In this document: piece after piece, positions 9,396-21,498 of the stretch
Position numbering within the stretch: the stretch's first letter is position 1
Layout: each line of letters begins with the position of its first letter
Source: Serratia sp. DD3
GTDB taxonomy: Bacteria > Pseudomonadota > Gammaproteobacteria > Enterobacterales > Enterobacteriaceae
Assembly: GCF_000496755.2 (NCBI RefSeq)
Contig: NZ_AYKS02000041.1
Coordinates: 62,001 to 126,000 of the forward strand
Length of the DNA stretch: 64,000 nucleotides
Direction of reading: 5' to 3'
Made by a program: the position numbers and the translations under genes
Notes under the pieces: model-generated
The model's database searches: none
Told to the model about the DNA's origin: nothing
Seen by the model: the letters and a program-made list of their open reading frames with translations, nothing else

Positions 9396-9715
9396 GATAG
9401 ACTCCTGTTGCCCTATTAATAATTGCCTTAATCACTGAGGGTTACTCAAGCTGCGGGTGTTTTGGCTGCCATTTGCCTGAATCTGACCATAAAGCAGCGA
9501 GTCAATTATCACTGTCCGTTTCTTTGCTCACAATCAGTCTTGTGTCGCACTGGTATATATTGGTCACCATTCAAACGGTAGGGACTTCAACTTGAATGGC
9601 GTTGCGGATAATATGCGGTGTCTGTTGTTAGTCTGTAAAGAGGTGGTTTTGATCGTTTGAGTAATTTCAGCCCTACAGCAAAGTGACTGACAGTAAAATA
9701 AATTAAGGAGACGTT
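9396..9715. other. msrA-tamA divergent intergenic region
   Basis: 320 bases without a gene. It contains two fragments of the dispersed repeat: TACTCAAGCTGCGGG near 9442, and an inverted repeat at 9567-9599 (CCATTCAA / TTGAATGG, perfect 8-bp arms). The tamA ribosome site is TTAAGGAG at 9703-9710, five bases before its GTG. I could not assign promoters with confidence. Confidence 0.45.
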
Positions 9716-11452
9716 GTGCCAAGATACCCGGTCCTTTGTGTTTTATGCGCGCTATTGATTATGCCGCCGGCATTGGCAGCAAATGTGCGCCTTCAGGTCG
9801 AAGGTCTGAGTGGTGAATTGGAAAGGAACGTCCGCGTGCGTCTTTCAGCGATCACACCCGAAGAGGTGAATGCTGAAGGGCGTTTCCGTGCTCGAGTTGA
9901 TGCAGCCATCCGCCAGGGGTTGCGTCCGTTGGGGTATTATGAGCCAATTATTGATTTCACTTTTGATGATAACCCAACACTTTCTCGACCGGTATTGCGC
10001 GCTAAGGTTGATCCTGGTGAGCCGGTACGCATTTCTGGGGTGAATATTGCCCTGCAAGGGGAGGCGAGCACGGATCAAGATTATCTGGATCTGGTACGCA
10101 CCAGCAGGCCCGCCATCGGTGAGATCCTCAACCATGGTCAGTATGACGGTTTCAAAAGTGGATTGACGGGGTTGGCACTGCGTAAAGGCTATTTTGACGC
10201 CAATATGCCAAAGAGCCAACTTGGTGTGGCCAAAGAGTTGCACAAGGCTTTTTGGGACATTGATTTTGATAGTGGTGAGCGATATCACTTCGGAAAAGTC
10301 AGGTTTAAAGGCTCACAAATTCGTGAGGACTACCTGCAAAATCTGGTGCCCTTTCATCAGGGAGATTATTACACGTCAAATGACCTGGCTGAGTTGAACC
10401 GGCGTTTATCCGCCACCAACTGGTTTAATTCGGTGGTGGTATCTCCAGACTTCGCTGATGCTAAAGAGAACAAGATTTTGCCGTTAGATGCGCTGGTCAC
10501 CCCACGTAGTAGCAATATTGTCGAGATGGGGGGCGGTTTTTCTACCGACATTGGGCCGCGTGTACTCGGCAGTTGGCGCAAGCCCTGGCTGAATGATCGC
10601 GGCCATAGCTTGACCACCAGCGCTAATATTTCCGCACCGGAACAACAGTTGGATCTCAGTTATAGAATACCGCTGTTGCGCAGTCCCCTTGAACAATATT
10701 ATCTACTGCAAGGGGGGTTCAAACGCACCGATCTGAACGATACCCAATCCGATAGTAGTAAGTTAGTGGTTTCACGTAACTGGGATCTTTCCAGCGGCTG
10801 GCAGCGAGCGCTGAACCTGAGTTTGCGTCTGGACCATTTTACCCAAGGGGATGTGACGAATACCACCACGTTGCTGTATCCCGGGGTGAGATTTTCCCGC
10901 GTTCGAGCTCGGGGGGGGATGATGCCGGTATGGGGGGATAGCCAACGCTATTCTTTTGATGTTTCTGACACGACCTGGGGGTCTGGCGTCGATTTTGCGT
11001 TGATCCAGACACAGAACGTTTGGATCCGCAGCTTGGCGGAAAAACACCGTTTTGTGGCTCGTGGGCAAGTTGGTTGGATTGAAACCAATGATTTTGACAA
11101 GGTCCCGCCTGATTTACGTTTTTTTGCTGGTGGTGATCGCAGTATTCGCGGTTACAAATTTCAGGCGGTCTCTCCCCGCGACAGCAATGGCGCACTAACC
11201 GGGGCTTCCAAGCTGATGACCGGTTCGCTGGAATATCAATACAATGTCTCTGGTCGCTGGTGGGGTGCGATGTTTGTTGACTCGGGTCAGGCGATTAACA
11301 GTATCAAAGAAAGCGATCTTAAAACGGGAGCGGGGGTCGGTGTGCGTTGGCAATCACCCGTTGGGCCAGTGAAGCTCGATATCGCCACACCCATTGGGGA
11401 TAAAGACACTCATGGTGTGCAGTTCTATATCGGTTTGGGGCCTGAACTATGA
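9716..11452 (+). CDS. tamA: Translocation and assembly module outer-membrane subunit TamA
   Basis: A 578-residue Omp85-family protein with a GTG start preceded by AAGGAG. A signal peptide ends around residue 22 (PPALAA-N). POTRA-type periplasmic repeats follow to about residue 265, then a 16-strand barrel ending in FYIGLGPEL. The barrel has the family motif [11 protein letters not shown] near residue 475, the conserved loop-6 RGY. With TamB it forms the TAM complex implicated in autotransporter assembly and in phospholipid movement to the outer membrane. It overlaps tamB by 4 bp. Confidence 0.97.
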   Translation: MPRYPVLCVLCALLIMPPALAANVRLQVEGLSGELERNVRVRLSAITPEEVNAEGRFRARVDAAIRQGLRPLGYYEPIIDFTFDDNPTLSRPVLRAKVDPGEPVRISGVNIALQGEASTDQDYLDLVRTSRPAIGEILNHGQYDGFKSGLTGLALRKGYFDANMPKSQLGVAKELHKAFWDIDFDSGERYHFGKVRFKGSQIREDYLQNLVPFHQGDYYTSNDLAELNRRLSATNWFNSVVVSPDFADAKENKILPLDALVTPRSSNIVEMGGGFSTDIGPRVLGSWRKPWLNDRGHSLTTSANISAPEQQLDLSYRIPLLRSPLEQYYLLQGGFKRTDLNDTQSDSSKLVVSRNWDLSSGWQRALNLSLRLDHFTQGDVTNTTTLLYPGVRFSRVRARGGMMPVWGDSQRYSFDVSDTTWGSGVDFALIQTQNVWIRSLAEKHRFVARGQVGWIETNDFDKVPPDLRFFAGGDRSIRGYKFQAVSPRDSNGALTGASKLMTGSLEYQYNVSGRWWGAMFVDSGQAINSIKESDLKTGAGVGVRWQSPVGPVKLDIATPIGDKDTHGVQFYIGLGPEL

Positions 11453-14400
11453 GCTGGTTGAAAAAGATTTGTCTGGGATTTTTGATCCTGCTGCTGCTAC
11501 TGATTGGTTCGTTGGCATTTCTGTTGGGGACCACCACGGGTTTGCATCTGGCCATCAATGGGGCTGTTCGCTGGGTGCCGGGGCTGGAGATTGCAACAGT
11601 CAGCGGTGGCTGGCGTGATTTGACGCTGAAAGGCATCAAATATCAGATGCCTGGCGTGTCAGTCAACGCGGGGCAATTTCATCTCTCACTTGATTTCTCT
11701 TGCCTGAGAAACAGCACCTTGTGCATCAATGCATTGACCACGCAGGATGTGGAGGTGGTGGTGAAAACGGCTGAAATGCCACCATCCACATCAGTAGAAG
11801 AGCAACCGCAGCCTATTTCCGATATTCGTACGCCTTATCCGCTGACCTTGCGCAAGCTGGCATTGAATAATGTCAACGTCAGGGTGGACGACATGGTTAT
11901 CTCTCTAGGGGAATTTAGTTCCGGGGCTCAGTGGCAAGGGCGTGAGCTGACCCTGATGCCCACCACGGTTCATGCCTTACAGGTTGCATTGCCAAAAACC
12001 CCCGCCAATGCGTTGCCCCCAGAGCATCAACCCGCGGCAGATCCAGTATCGAAGGCCGCGACAGATAAAACCCCGGCAATGCCATTATCGGCGGCGGTAC
12101 CAGAGCAACCATTGGGGGAGATGCTGAACGCATTGTTTGCCAAACCGCTGTTACCTGAGCTACCGATGATCCGTTTGCCGCTGGATATTACGGTTCAGCA
12201 ACTTAACGCTGATCAACTGCAGTTGACGGGTGACACTGATGTGACCATCACCAGTCTATTACTGCAGGGGCGCACCCTAGAGCAGCACATTCAGTTAGAT
12301 CAATTGACGGTGAGGTCTCCGCAAGGCCAAGCCTTTGTTAAAGGTCAGGTTACTCTGGCCGATAGTTGGCCGCTTGAGATGGCGGTGAACAGCACATTGA
12401 ATATCGAACCGCTGAAAGGGGAAAAGCTAAAGCTGAACATAAGTGGTGGGTTACGTGAAGAACTGAACGTCACCTTGAACCTTTCTGGGCCAGTCAGTGC
12501 GCAACTGGATATGCAAACTCGATTGGCAGAGGTGGGATTACCCTTGATGCTGACGCTGCAAAGCAAACAGCTACAGTGGCCGCTGACAGGGGAAATGCAA
12601 TATCAGGTGAATGATCTTCGCGTGCGTGTTAACGGCAAGGCGGCCGATTATGCTCTCTCCGCCCGGGCCAATATTAACGGCCAGGATTTACCTGCGGCAG
12701 TGCTACAGCTTGATGGCAAGGGTAATCTTGAGCAATTCAACCTGGATCGTTTGCGTTTGGCCGCACTGGAGGGGCATGCTGACCTTACTGCTCTGGTTGA
12801 CTGGCGTCAGGCTATCAGTTGGACCTCACAATTAACGCTAACCGGCATTAATACCGCCAGGCAATGGCCTGACTGGCCTGCTCGTCTAGAAGGGAAAATA
12901 ACCACCCGGGGTAGCGTTCACGGTGGTAGTTGGCAACTCCAGGTGCCGGAGTTGCAACTGGACGGCAATGTGAAACAACACCGTCTATCGGCGCAGGGTT
13001 CGTTGCGTGGCAATGCGGCGGGTCAGTGGTCTATCCCCAGTATCGACCTGGCTCTGGGGCGCAATACCCTCAGCATCAAAGGCCAGTTGGATGAAAAAAA
13101 CTGGTTGCTGGATAGCAAACTTGATGCACAACATCTTGATGGTACCTTGCCGGGGCTGGCGGGGAATATCACTGGGCAGTTGAGACTACGCGGCAATCTA
13201 CAGGCTCCGCAACTGCTGACAGACCTGACCGCACAGGGTTTGCAATGGCAGGCTCTGCATATTCAACAGGTGAAACTGGACAGTGATATTCGCTCTGGTG
13301 AACAGGTTCAGGGGCAATTGACACTCCGGGTAACACAACTGAAACAAGATGCTCTGCAGATCAACCAGTTGACCTTGGATGCCAGAGGAAGCGAACGCCA
13401 GCATCGGTTGCAGCTAAGTATTGATGGTAAGCCGGTTTCTGGGCAATTGGCCCTGGAGGGGAGTTTTGACCGTCAACTGCAACGCTGGCGCGGTAACCTG
13501 AATAACACCTATTTTGATACCCCAGTGGGGGAATGGCGTCTGACTCGTGCTATCGCGTTGGATTACCTGCATACGCAGCAGAGAATCAGCATCGGGCCAC
13601 ATTGCTGGCTTAACCCGAATGCTGAGCTTTGTGTGCCAAGAACCATTGACGCGGGTGCCAGTGGCCAAGCTAGCGTGGTGCTTAACCGTTTTGACTTGGT
13701 GATGCTTAAACCCTTCCTGGGGCCAGACACTGCACTCAGCGGCCTGTTTAGTGGCCGGGCTGAGGTGAGTTGGCAACCCGGTGGGGCGTTACCCCAAGCG
13801 AGAGTCTCGCTGGTGGGTAACGGGGTGAAAGTAGTGCAACAACTGCAAGGCAGTGCGTTGCCGATTGCTTTTGACACCATCAACCTCAATGCCGCTTTGA
13901 ACCAGGGGCGGGCGCAAGCTGACTGGTTGATTAAGCTGACCAATAATGGCCAGTTAAATGGCAACATTCAGGTCACTGACCCACAAGTGCGTCGTGCTAT
14001 CAGCGGTAATGTGAATATTAGCGATATCTCGCTGGCGCTGCTCAATCCAATTCTGGTGCAGGGTGAGAAAGCCACGGGAAGGCTGAACGCCAATCTGCAA
14101 TTAGGCGGTAGTGCGCAGCATCCTTTAGTATTTGGTCGCTTGGCACTGGAGAAAGCGGTTATTGTCGGCCACTGGATGCCGTTTGATATGACCGAAGGGC
14201 GTCTGGTGCTGAACTTCAATGGCATGACATCGACCCTGGAAGGGCTGCTCGCGACGACCAACGGCCAACTGAACCTGACGGGGGATGCTGACTGGCGGGA
14301 TATCACCGCCTGGCGTGCGCGTATTGCCGCCAAAGGCAACCGTCTACGTGTGACGATACCACCGATGGTGCGTATTGATGTCTCACCGGATTTACAGTTT

Positions 14401-15267
14401 GAAGCAACGCCACAACTGCTCTCTCTTAATGGTTCAGTGGGTATCCCATGGGCGAGGATTACAGTACAGGAGTTGCCGGAGAGTGCGGTAGGCATTTCAT
14501 CTGATGAAGTGATGCTTGATAACCAGCTCCAACCGATCCAACCTGCTTCGGCGTTGATCCCTATCAGTAGCCATCTGATGATCCATGTCGGTAACGATGT
14601 TACTCTGGACGCCTTTGGTCTGCAGGCCAGCTTGCGTGGTGATCTGCGTGTCGTTCAGGATCCGCGCGGGTTAGGTCTGCATGGTCAAATTAATATTCCA
14701 TCAGGTCGTTTTCATGCTTATGGCCAGGATCTCCTTGTGCGTAAAGGGCTACTATTGTTTTCTGGCCCAGCGGATCAACCGATGCTGAATATTGAAGCAA
14801 TCCGTAACCCAGATGCGACGCAAGATGGTGTCACCGCTGGGGTGCGGGTGACGGGAATGGCGGATGCACCAAGGCTGGAAGTCTTTTCTGACCCGACTTT
14901 ATCCCAACAGGAAGCCTTGTCTTACCTGCTGCGCGGCCAGGGGTTGAGCAGTAGTGGGGCTGATGGCAATGCCATGACATCAATGTTAATTGGTATGGGG
15001 GTTGCACAAAGTGGTCAACTTGTGGGTAAAATCGGAGAAGCGTTTGGCGTAAGTAATTTAGCCCTTGATACCGAGGGGGTGGGTGACAGCTCCAAGGTGG
15101 TTGTCAGTGGCTATATTCTCCCTGGCCTACAAGTAAAATATGGGGTGGGGATATTTGATTCATTGGCCACGCTAACGTTGCGATACCGTTTGATGCCCAG
15201 ATTGTATCTGGAGGCGGTATCTGGTCTTGCCCAAGCACTGGATGTGCTTTATCAGTTTGAGTTTTGA
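11449..15267 (+). CDS. tamB: Translocation and assembly module inner-membrane subunit TamB
   Basis: A 1272-residue AsmA-like, repeating-beta-groove protein. An N-terminal transmembrane anchor occupies about residues 5-28 ([20 protein letters not shown]). A long periplasmic beta-rich stretch follows, and the DUF490/TamB domain forms the last 400 residues ([31 protein letters not shown], ending LDVLYQFEF). It has a proline/alanine-rich insert at about 180-215, seemingly more extended than in E. coli TamB (1259). The start overlaps the tamA stop (ATGA). Confidence 0.97.
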   Translation: MSWLKKICLGFLILLLLLIGSLAFLLGTTTGLHLAINGAVRWVPGLEIATVSGGWRDLTLKGIKYQMPGVSVNAGQFHLSLDFSCLRNSTLCINALTTQDVEVVVKTAEMPPSTSVEEQPQPISDIRTPYPLTLRKLALNNVNVRVDDMVISLGEFSSGAQWQGRELTLMPTTVHALQVALPKTPANALPPEHQPAADPVSKAATDKTPAMPLSAAVPEQPLGEMLNALFAKPLLPELPMIRLPLDITVQQLNADQLQLTGDTDVTITSLLLQGRTLEQHIQLDQLTVRSPQGQAFVKGQVTLADSWPLEMAVNSTLNIEPLKGEKLKLNISGGLREELNVTLNLSGPVSAQLDMQTRLAEVGLPLMLTLQSKQLQWPLTGEMQYQVNDLRVRVNGKAADYALSARANINGQDLPAAVLQLDGKGNLEQFNLDRLRLAALEGHADLTALVDWRQAISWTSQLTLTGINTARQWPDWPARLEGKITTRGSVHGGSWQLQVPELQLDGNVKQHRLSAQGSLRGNAAGQWSIPSIDLALGRNTLSIKGQLDEKNWLLDSKLDAQHLDGTLPGLAGNITGQLRLRGNLQAPQLLTDLTAQGLQWQALHIQQVKLDSDIRSGEQVQGQLTLRVTQLKQDALQINQLTLDARGSERQHRLQLSIDGKPVSGQLALEGSFDRQLQRWRGNLNNTYFDTPVGEWRLTRAIALDYLHTQQRISIGPHCWLNPNAELCVPRTIDAGASGQASVVLNRFDLVMLKPFLGPDTALSGLFSGRAEVSWQPGGALPQARVSLVGNGVKVVQQLQGSALPIAFDTINLNAALNQGRAQADWLIKLTNNGQLNGNIQVTDPQVRRAISGNVNISDISLALLNPILVQGEKATGRLNANLQLGGSAQHPLVFGRLALEKAVIVGHWMPFDMTEGRLVLNFNGMTSTLEGLLATTNGQLNLTGDADWRDITAWRARIAAKGNRLRVTIPPMVRIDVSPDLQFEATPQLLSLNGSVGIPWARITVQELPESAVGISSDEVMLDNQLQPIQPASALIPISSHLMIHVGNDVTLDAFGLQASLRGDLRVVQDPRGLGLHGQINIPSGRFHAYGQDLLVRKGLLLFSGPADQPMLNIEAIRNPDATQDGVTAGVRVTGMADAPRLEVFSDPTLSQQEALSYLLRGQGLSSSGADGNAMTSMLIGMGVAQSGQLVGKIGEAFGVSNLALDTEGVGDSSKVVVSGYILPGLQVKYGVGIFDSLATLTLRYRLMPRLYLEAVSGLAQALDVLYQFEF

Positions 15268-15270
15268 GCT

Positions 15271-15615
15271 ATGCGAATAATTGTTTATGGCAGTTTACGA
15301 CGCAAGCAGGGAAACAGCCATTGGATGACCAATGCCCAATGGCTGGGTGAACATGAGTTAGAGGGCTATCAGATTTATAATCTGGGCCACTACCCGGCGG
15401 CGATCCCTGGAGAGGGGGCAATACACTGTGAGGTGTATCGTATTAACTCGTCAATTTTGGCTGAGTTGGATGAGTTGAAAAGCAATACCAAGGATTATCA
15501 GCGCGAACTGATTCAAACACCTTATGGTAGTGCATGGATCTACCTGTATAAGCACAGTGTTGAGGGGTTTCCGCGGATTGACAGCGGTGACTGGTTAACG
15601 CGTCTTGATGAGTAG
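15271..15615 (+). CDS. ytfP: YtfP, gamma-glutamylcyclotransferase-fold protein
   Basis: A 114-residue protein of the AIG2/GGCT-like family. The N-terminal VYGSLRRKQGNSHWM carries the YGSLR signature that lines the anion-binding pocket, and a conserved acidic residue is present in ELDELKS near residue 65. It follows tamB by 3 bp, so it is probably the last gene of tamA-tamB-ytfP. The substrate is unknown. Confidence 0.93.
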   Translation: MRIIVYGSLRRKQGNSHWMTNAQWLGEHELEGYQIYNLGHYPAAIPGEGAIHCEVYRINSSILAELDELKSNTKDYQRELIQTPYGSAWIYLYKHSVEGFPRIDSGDWLTRLDE

Positions 15616-15616
15616 C

Positions 15617-15646
15617 AAAAAAAGACACCGCTCGATGAGCGGTGTC
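15617..15646. terminator. Terminator shared by ytfP and ppa
   Basis: Perfect 10-bp stem GACACCGCTC / GAGCGGTGTC with a 3-base loop (15624-15646). Seven A residues at 15617-15623 form the T tract for the minus-strand ppa transcript. On the plus strand the T tract is weak, so it is mainly the ppa terminator. Confidence 0.85.
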
Positions 15647-15668
15647 GTGATCTTCAAAGCGCGGTGAA

Positions 15669-16196
15669 TTATTTCTTGGCGCGTTCGAAAGAGGCGATGA
15701 TTTCAGCTTTAGCGGCAGTGGCGTCGTCCCAACCTTCTACTTTCACCCATTTGCCTTTTTCCAGATCTTTGTAATGCTCAAAGAAGTGGGTAATCTGTGC
15801 TTTCAGCAGTTCTGGCAGGTCGTTCACGTCTTTCACATGATCGTACTCTTTGGTCAGTTTGCTGTGTGGTACAGCAACCAGCTTCGCATCTTCACCGGCT
15901 TCATCGGTCATTTTTAACACCCCTACCGGACGGCAACGGATCACAGAACCGGGTTGCAGTGGGTAAGGTGTCGGTACCAACACATCAACTGGGTCACCAT
16001 CCAGTGACAAAGTATGGTTGATATAGCCATAGTTGCAGGGATAGAACATGGCGGTGGACATGAAACGGTCAACAAACAGCGCGCCGGTTTCCTTGTCGAT
16101 TTCATATTTAATCGGGTCAGCGTTAGCCGGGATTTCGATAACTACATAAATATCTTCTGGCAGGTCTTTGCCAGCGGGGACCAGATTCAAGCTCAT
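15669..16196 (-). CDS. ppa: Inorganic pyrophosphatase
   Basis: A 175-residue soluble family I pyrophosphatase that hydrolyses PPi to two Pi and so pulls biosynthetic reactions forward. The signature DGDPVDVLV near residue 66 supplies Mg ligands; [18 protein letters not shown] and YPCNYGYI are the other active-site segments. Length is that of E. coli Ppa (176). It is convergent with ytfP across a strong terminator and has its own upstream region before fbp. Confidence 0.98.
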   Translation of the reverse strand: MSLNLVPAGKDLPEDIYVVIEIPANADPIKYEIDKETGALFVDRFMSTAMFYPCNYGYINHTLSLDGDPVDVLVPTPYPLQPGSVIRCRPVGVLKMTDEAGEDAKLVAVPHSKLTKEYDHVKDVNDLPELLKAQITHFFEHYKDLEKGKWVKVEGWDDATAAKAEIIASFERAKK

Positions 16197-16367
16197 GTCG
16201 GTTTCCTTTAATCAAACCAGAAAGGGAGTGCGCGCTATTATAGCGGACTCTTTTATGATTTCCTGCCCTTTTCATCACTGAACCTAGGGATTCAGTGATA
16301 AAGCATCGTCTTAGTTAATCAAGCTCTAGGGGAATCGAACTGGGTACTAGGTCCGTCCCTAGACCTT

Positions 16368-16389
16368 CCCCCCTGCAGCTGAGGGGGGG
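16368..16389 (-). terminator. Probable fbp terminator hairpin
   Basis: CCCCCC and GGGGGG arms enclose TGCAGCTGA, 22 bases past the fbp stop. It lacks a clear T run on the minus strand. The adjacent dyad CTAGG / CCTAG at 16347-16362 may be a remnant of the dispersed repeat. The rest of the 213-base ppa-fbp gap shows nothing else I can support. Confidence 0.5.
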
Positions 16390-16410
16390 CAATATGGATG
16401 GCGGTAGGGG

Positions 16411-17415
16411 TTATTCGTCAGGAAACTCAGCAATAAAACGCTCTGCTTCTTCCACCATTGACTTGGTGCCGACGAAGAACGGCACACGCTGGTGTAATTG
16501 TTCCGGCACAATGTCCAGAATGCGTTTTTTACCATCAGTGGCTTTTCCGCCCGCCTGTTCTGCCAGAAAGGCCATCGGGTTGCATTCATACAGCAAGCGG
16601 AGTTTGCCGGTTGGGTGACTGGCGGTGCTTGGATAAATGTAGATGCCGCCTTTCAGCAGGTTGCGGTGGAAGTCAGCCACTAATGAGCCGATATAGCGCG
16701 AGGTATAAGGGCGCTGAGTGGCCTCATCCTGTTCCTGGCAGTATTTAATGTATTTTTTTACTCCAAGAGGGAATTTGATGTAATTACCTTCGTTGATGGA
16801 GTACATACAGGCGGTTTCTGGGAAGTGGACTTTCTCGTGAGAGAGGCAGAACACTCCCAGAGAGGGATCATAGGTAAAGGCATGTACGCCACAGCCAGTG
16901 GTATAAACCAACATGGTGGATGAACCATACACCACGTAACCAGCAGCAACCTGTGCGCTACCCGGTTGCAGGAAATCAGCTTCAGTGACAGGAATACCCA
17001 ATGGCGTGATACGGCGATAGATGGAGAATATGGTTCCGACTGAGACGTTGACATCAATATTGGATGAGCCATCCAATGGATCCATCAACACGACGTATTT
17101 GGCATTTTCAGCACGTTCGCCTTCGAAAATAACAATCTCGTCCTCTTCTTCTGAAGCGATACCCGCAACTTCGCCGCGAGCCTTCAATGCGGCTTTGAGT
17201 TTTTCATTGGCGAACAGGTCCAGCTTCATCTGAGCTTCACCCTGTACGTTTGAAATACCATTGGTTCCCAGAATATCAACCAAACCGGCTTTGTTGATAT
17301 CACGGTGAATGATTTTTGCACCCAGCTTAATGGCGGAAAGTAATGCAGATAGTTCGCCAGTGGCGTGAGAGAAGTCGTGTTGTTTCTCGACGATAAATTC
17401 GCCTAACGTTTTCAT
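16411..17415 (-). CDS. fbp: Fructose-1,6-bisphosphatase class I
   Basis: A 334-residue gluconeogenic enzyme that dephosphorylates fructose-1,6-bisphosphate; in enterobacteria it is inhibited by AMP. The metal-binding [10 protein letters not shown] lies near residues 111-120, and the substrate-binding KGGIYIYPS and [11 protein letters not shown] segments are near 255-285. Length equals E. coli Fbp (332). It is divergent from mpl, as in E. coli. Confidence 0.98.
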   Translation of the reverse strand: MKTLGEFIVEKQHDFSHATGELSALLSAIKLGAKIIHRDINKAGLVDILGTNGISNVQGEAQMKLDLFANEKLKAALKARGEVAGIASEEEDEIVIFEGERAENAKYVVLMDPLDGSSNIDVNVSVGTIFSIYRRITPLGIPVTEADFLQPGSAQVAAGYVVYGSSTMLVYTTGCGVHAFTYDPSLGVFCLSHEKVHFPETACMYSINEGNYIKFPLGVKKYIKYCQEQDEATQRPYTSRYIGSLVADFHRNLLKGGIYIYPSTASHPTGKLRLLYECNPMAFLAEQAGGKATDGKKRILDIVPEQLHQRVPFFVGTKSMVEEAERFIAEFPDE

Positions 17416-17585
17416 AACACAATCCCAGAGGTTACGGATGGATAGCGGCCTGTTAGCTCACTGCTAACATTTTCGCTAGCAGTGTAGTCCAAAGTGACCC
17501 ATTATTCATAGGCAAATCCGTTTCTTCTGTGCGATTTTGAAGGTTAGAATAAGTACTAAATCGATGCACTTAAATGAGAAAGCTA

Positions 17586-18965
17586 ATGCGCATACATATT
17601 CTTGGGATCTGTGGCACCTTTATGGGCGGGCTGGCGATGTTGGCTCGTTCCCTTGGACATGACGTGACAGGTTCAGATGCGAACGTTTATCCGCCAATGA
17701 GCACCTTGCTGGAAAACCAGGGAATTGACCTGATACAAGGGTATGACCCCGCTCAATTGATACCAGTACCCGATTTGGTGATCATCGGCAATGCGATGAG
17801 TCGAGGTAATCCTTGCGTGGAAGCGGTATTGGAACAGGGTATCCCTTATGTGTCGGGCCCTCAGTGGTTACATGATCATGTATTGCGTGATCGCTGGGTG
17901 CTGGCCGTGGCAGGTACACACGGTAAAACCACCACTGCAGGGATGGCAACCTGGATCCTGGAAGCTTGTGGTTACCAGCCGGGTTTTGTGATTGGGGGTG
18001 TGCCGGGTAATTTTGATGTTTCTGCGCGCCTCGGTGGTAGCCCGTTCTTTGTTATTGAAGCTGATGAATACGATTGTGCCTTCTTCGATAAGCGTTCCAA
18101 GTTTGTCCACTACAGCCCACGAACGCTGATCATGAACAACCTTGAGTTCGACCATGCGGATATCTTTGATGATCTGAAAGCGATCCAGAAACAGTTCCAC
18201 CATCTGGTGCGATTGGTGCCGGGCAAGGGCAAAATTATTCTGCCGGAGAACGACACACAGCTGAAACAAGTGATGGCGATGGGCTGTTGGAGTGAACAGG
18301 AGTGGGTCGGCGATGAAGGAAGTTGGCGTGCGCAGAAGCTGACAGCGGATGCTAGCCACTACGCGGTATACCTCGATGGCGAGAAAGTGGGAGAGGTTAA
18401 CTGGTCGTTGGTGGGTGAGCACAACATGCATAATGGTCTGATGGCGATTGCTGCTACGCGCCATATTGGTGTGCAACCGGCTGATGCTTGCCAGGCGTTG
18501 GGTGATTTTATTAATGCCCGCCGTCGTTTGGAGTTGCGTGGAGAGGCGGCTGGTATCACGGTTTATGATGACTTTGCTCATCATCCAACGGCTATTCTGG
18601 CCACGTTGGCGGCTTTGCGTGGCAAAGTGGGCGGAACGGCACGTATTCTTGCCGTACTGGAACCCCGTTCAAACACCATGAAGATGGGGATCAGCAAAAA
18701 TGACCTGGCACCTTCTTTAGGGCGTGCTGATGAAGTGTTCCTGTTTCAGCCTCATCATATTCCATGGCAAATCGCAGAGGTGGCAGAGGCCTGTGTGCAG
18801 CCAGCGCATTGGAGTGCTGACTTTGATACGTTGCTGGAGATGATCATCAAAACGGCGCAGCCAGGTGACCATATTCTGGTGATGAGCAATGGCGGCTTTG
18901 GCGGTATTCATGACAAACTGTTATCGGCGCTGGCTAATAAAGCAGAGTCACAAGAGAACGACTGA
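17586..18965 (+). CDS. mpl: UDP-N-acetylmuramate:L-alanyl-gamma-D-glutamyl-meso-diaminopimelate ligase
   Basis: A 459-residue Mur-ligase-family enzyme that recycles murein tripeptide by attaching it to UDP-MurNAc in the cytoplasm. The family start MRIHILGICGTFMGG is chosen; an ATG 12 bases earlier adds four residues and lacks a better ribosome site. The P-loop GTHGKTT is near residue 112, and the DEYDCAFFDKRSKF segment near 163 is typical of Mpl. It is convergent with argR. Confidence 0.97.
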   Translation: MRIHILGICGTFMGGLAMLARSLGHDVTGSDANVYPPMSTLLENQGIDLIQGYDPAQLIPVPDLVIIGNAMSRGNPCVEAVLEQGIPYVSGPQWLHDHVLRDRWVLAVAGTHGKTTTAGMATWILEACGYQPGFVIGGVPGNFDVSARLGGSPFFVIEADEYDCAFFDKRSKFVHYSPRTLIMNNLEFDHADIFDDLKAIQKQFHHLVRLVPGKGKIILPENDTQLKQVMAMGCWSEQEWVGDEGSWRAQKLTADASHYAVYLDGEKVGEVNWSLVGEHNMHNGLMAIAATRHIGVQPADACQALGDFINARRRLELRGEAAGITVYDDFAHHPTAILATLAALRGKVGGTARILAVLEPRSNTMKMGISKNDLAPSLGRADEVFLFQPHHIPWQIAEVAEACVQPAHWSADFDTLLEMIIKTAQPGDHILVMSNGGFGGIHDKLLSALANKAESQEND

Positions 18966-19110
18966 TTTCATCGATGGACACTCAAAATAGCCCGGTGGTT
19001 TGACCAAACAGGTTTGATAAAACACTTGTGCTGATCGGGTTCGGTCTAGCCCCAAGGATGGGGCGCGTCATGAAACCAACAACCCTGCAGTTTGAATGGC
19101 GATGGGTGCA
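18966..19110. repeat. mpl-argR convergent spacer with dispersed-repeat fragment
   Basis: A 145-base spacer. The right end (about 19080-19110) carries CCCTGCAGTTTGAATGGCGATGGGT, one end of the same repeat family found at 41977-42101. The partner arm is degenerate or absent. The run CTAGCCCCAAGGATGGGGCG near 19048 forms a small hairpin (CCCC / GGGG). Confidence 0.45.
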
Positions 19111-20043
<933 letters not shown>

Positions 20044-20982
20044 ATGAAAGTTGCAGTTCTCGGTGCTGCTGGTGGTATTGGCCAAGCCCTCGCCCTTCTA
20101 CTCAAGACCCAACTTCCTTCAGGTTCTGAACTCTCTCTTTACGACATAGCACCCGTTACACCAGGCGTTGCTGTTGACTTAAGCCATATCCCAACGGCAG
20201 TTAAAATTAAAGGTTTCAGTGGTGAAGATGCCACCCCTGCGTTACAGGGAGCCGATGTGGTGTTGATATCAGCGGGTGTCGCGCGTAAACCTGGAATGGA
20301 TCGTTCCGATCTGTTCAATGTTAATGCAGGGATAGTACGTAATCTGATGGAACAAGTGGCTAAAACTTGCCCGAAAGCCTGTATTGGTATTATTACCAAC
20401 CCGGTCAACACCACAGTAGCTATTGCTGCTGAAGTGATGAAAAAAGCCGGTGTTTACGATAAAAACAAGCTGTTTGGGGTAACTTTGCTCGATGTTATCC
20501 GTTCTGATACGTTTGTGGCAGAGTTGAAAGGTAAGCAGCCGGAAGAGTTGAATGTGGCAGTGATTGGCGGCCACTCCGGTGTCACCATTCTGCCTCTACT
20601 GTCACAGATCCCTGGCGTCAGCTTTAGTTCTCAGGAAGTGGCAGATTTAACCAAGCGCATTCAGAATGCGGGAACCGAAGTGGTTGAAGCCAAGGCTGGT
20701 GGTGGCTCCGCTACGCTCTCCATGGGGCAGGCTGCGGCACGTTTTGGCCTCTCGCTGGTGCGCGCCTTGAGTGGCGAAAAGGGGATCGTAGAATGTGCCT
20801 ATGTTGAAGGTGATGGCAAATACGCGCGTTTCTTTGCACAACCCCTAGTGCTTGGCGTCAACGGCATTGCAGAACGGAAAGACATTGGACAGCTGAGCGA
20901 TTTTGAACAAAAAGCGCTGAATGACATGCTGGACGTCCTGCACCAAGATATTGAGCTGGGTGAAAAATTTATTAATAACTGA
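20044..20982 (+). CDS. mdh: Malate dehydrogenase
   Basis: A 312-residue TCA-cycle enzyme oxidising malate to oxaloacetate with NAD+. The NAD-binding GAAGGIGQ is at residues 7-14, substrate arginines lie in the [11 protein letters not shown] loop near 80-90, and the catalytic His is in IGGHSGVT near residue 177. Length equals E. coli Mdh (312). A strong rho-independent terminator follows. Confidence 0.99.
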   Translation: MKVAVLGAAGGIGQALALLLKTQLPSGSELSLYDIAPVTPGVAVDLSHIPTAVKIKGFSGEDATPALQGADVVLISAGVARKPGMDRSDLFNVNAGIVRNLMEQVAKTCPKACIGIITNPVNTTVAIAAEVMKKAGVYDKNKLFGVTLLDVIRSDTFVAELKGKQPEELNVAVIGGHSGVTILPLLSQIPGVSFSSQEVADLTKRIQNAGTEVVEAKAGGGSATLSMGQAAARFGLSLVRALSGEKGIVECAYVEGDGKYARFFAQPLVLGVNGIAERKDIGQLSDFEQKALNDMLDVLHQDIELGEKFINN

Positions 20983-21009
20983 TTGCTTGGTTCAGCTCAC
21001 AATATATAA

Positions 21010-21038
21010 GCCGCCGGAATAGGTTCCGGCGGCTTTTT
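21010..21038 (+). terminator. mdh rho-independent terminator
   Basis: Perfect 10-bp stem GCCGCCGGAA / TTCCGGCGGC with a 4-base loop, followed by TTTTT, 28 bases after the mdh stop. It may also serve the convergent sfsB transcript, whose stop is 12 bases away. Confidence 0.92.
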
Positions 21039-21049
21039 GCTTCTCATGA

Positions 21050-21316
21050 TTACCCGGATGATTTGATGCGACTTTTCCGATCCAGCAGATGATGGGTGTG
21101 CGGATCAAAATAGCGACTGGGCCAAATCTCTGCCGGATGCACCTTCAAGGCCTCGGCAATGAGCCACTCTCCTTTTGGCCAGGGGCGGGAAAGTGCATTC
21201 GCTAACGTTGACGAGCTCAGCCCAGCCTCGCGTGAAACTGCTGCCAATGTGGTACCTCTTTTCTTCAGCGCCGCGATAACGTCTGCTGGATGCCAATCTA
21301 GATTCCGTGAATTCAT
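21050..21316 (-). CDS. sfsB: SfsB/Nlp, Ner-like DNA-binding regulator
   Basis: An 88-residue protein of the phage-Mu Ner / Nlp family. It contains the hallmark NLDWHPADVIAALKKRGTTL followed by a lambda-type HTH (LAAVSREAGLSSSTLANAL) and the RPWPKGEWLIAEAL ... IWPSRY tail. E. coli SfsB is implicated in maltose-gene expression as a sugar-fermentation stimulation protein. In E. coli it is next to ispB, as here, except that a divergent Mu-repressor-like gene lies between them in this genome and murA is not its downstream neighbour. Confidence 0.92.
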   Translation of the reverse strand: MNSRNLDWHPADVIAALKKRGTTLAAVSREAGLSSSTLANALSRPWPKGEWLIAEALKVHPAEIWPSRYFDPHTHHLLDRKSRIKSSG

Positions 21317-21348
21317 GTTTACATTCCTTTTTTTGATTAGAGAAAGTT

Positions 21349-21370
21349 CTGTTAGTGGTATAACTAACAG
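21349..21370. promoter_or_regulatory. Operator-like palindrome between sfsB and Mu-type HTH gene
   Basis: Perfect 8-bp arms CTGTTAGT / ACTAACAG around GGTATA, 33 bases upstream of the sfsB start. Its size and position suit an operator for one of the two flanking DNA-binding proteins; binding is an inference. Confidence 0.5.
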
Positions 21371-21429
21371 TTCAGGATAAATTGTTTAAGCAACATGAAT
21401 TGCTTATTCGGAAATCAGAATACCATTAA

Positions 21430-21461
21430 GTTTCTAAAAAATATCTTATTGGTTTCTAAAA
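21430..21461. promoter_or_regulatory. Direct repeat GTTTCTAAAA with 22-bp period
   Basis: Two exact copies of GTTTCTAAAA begin at 21430 and 21452, 22 bp apart (two helical turns), just upstream of the Mu-type HTH gene. Helically phased direct repeats are how Mu-type repressors read operators; this is suggestive only. Confidence 0.45.
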
Positions 21462-21498
21462 GTTGAATGTAACTACATGAAAATCTGGGGTCATGGTT

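Noticed and set aside
13563..14495. Long antisense frames in tamB
   Set aside because: They overlap the repetitive beta-rich coding region of tamB, lack ribosome sites, and show no conserved motifs.
16330..16365. tRNA-like fragment upstream of ppa (CCAGTTCGATTCCCC on the minus strand)
   Set aside because: The T-loop-like TTCGATT is present, but the flanking bases cannot form a T stem, and no anticodon or acceptor arm follows. It is probably chance or part of a decayed repeat.
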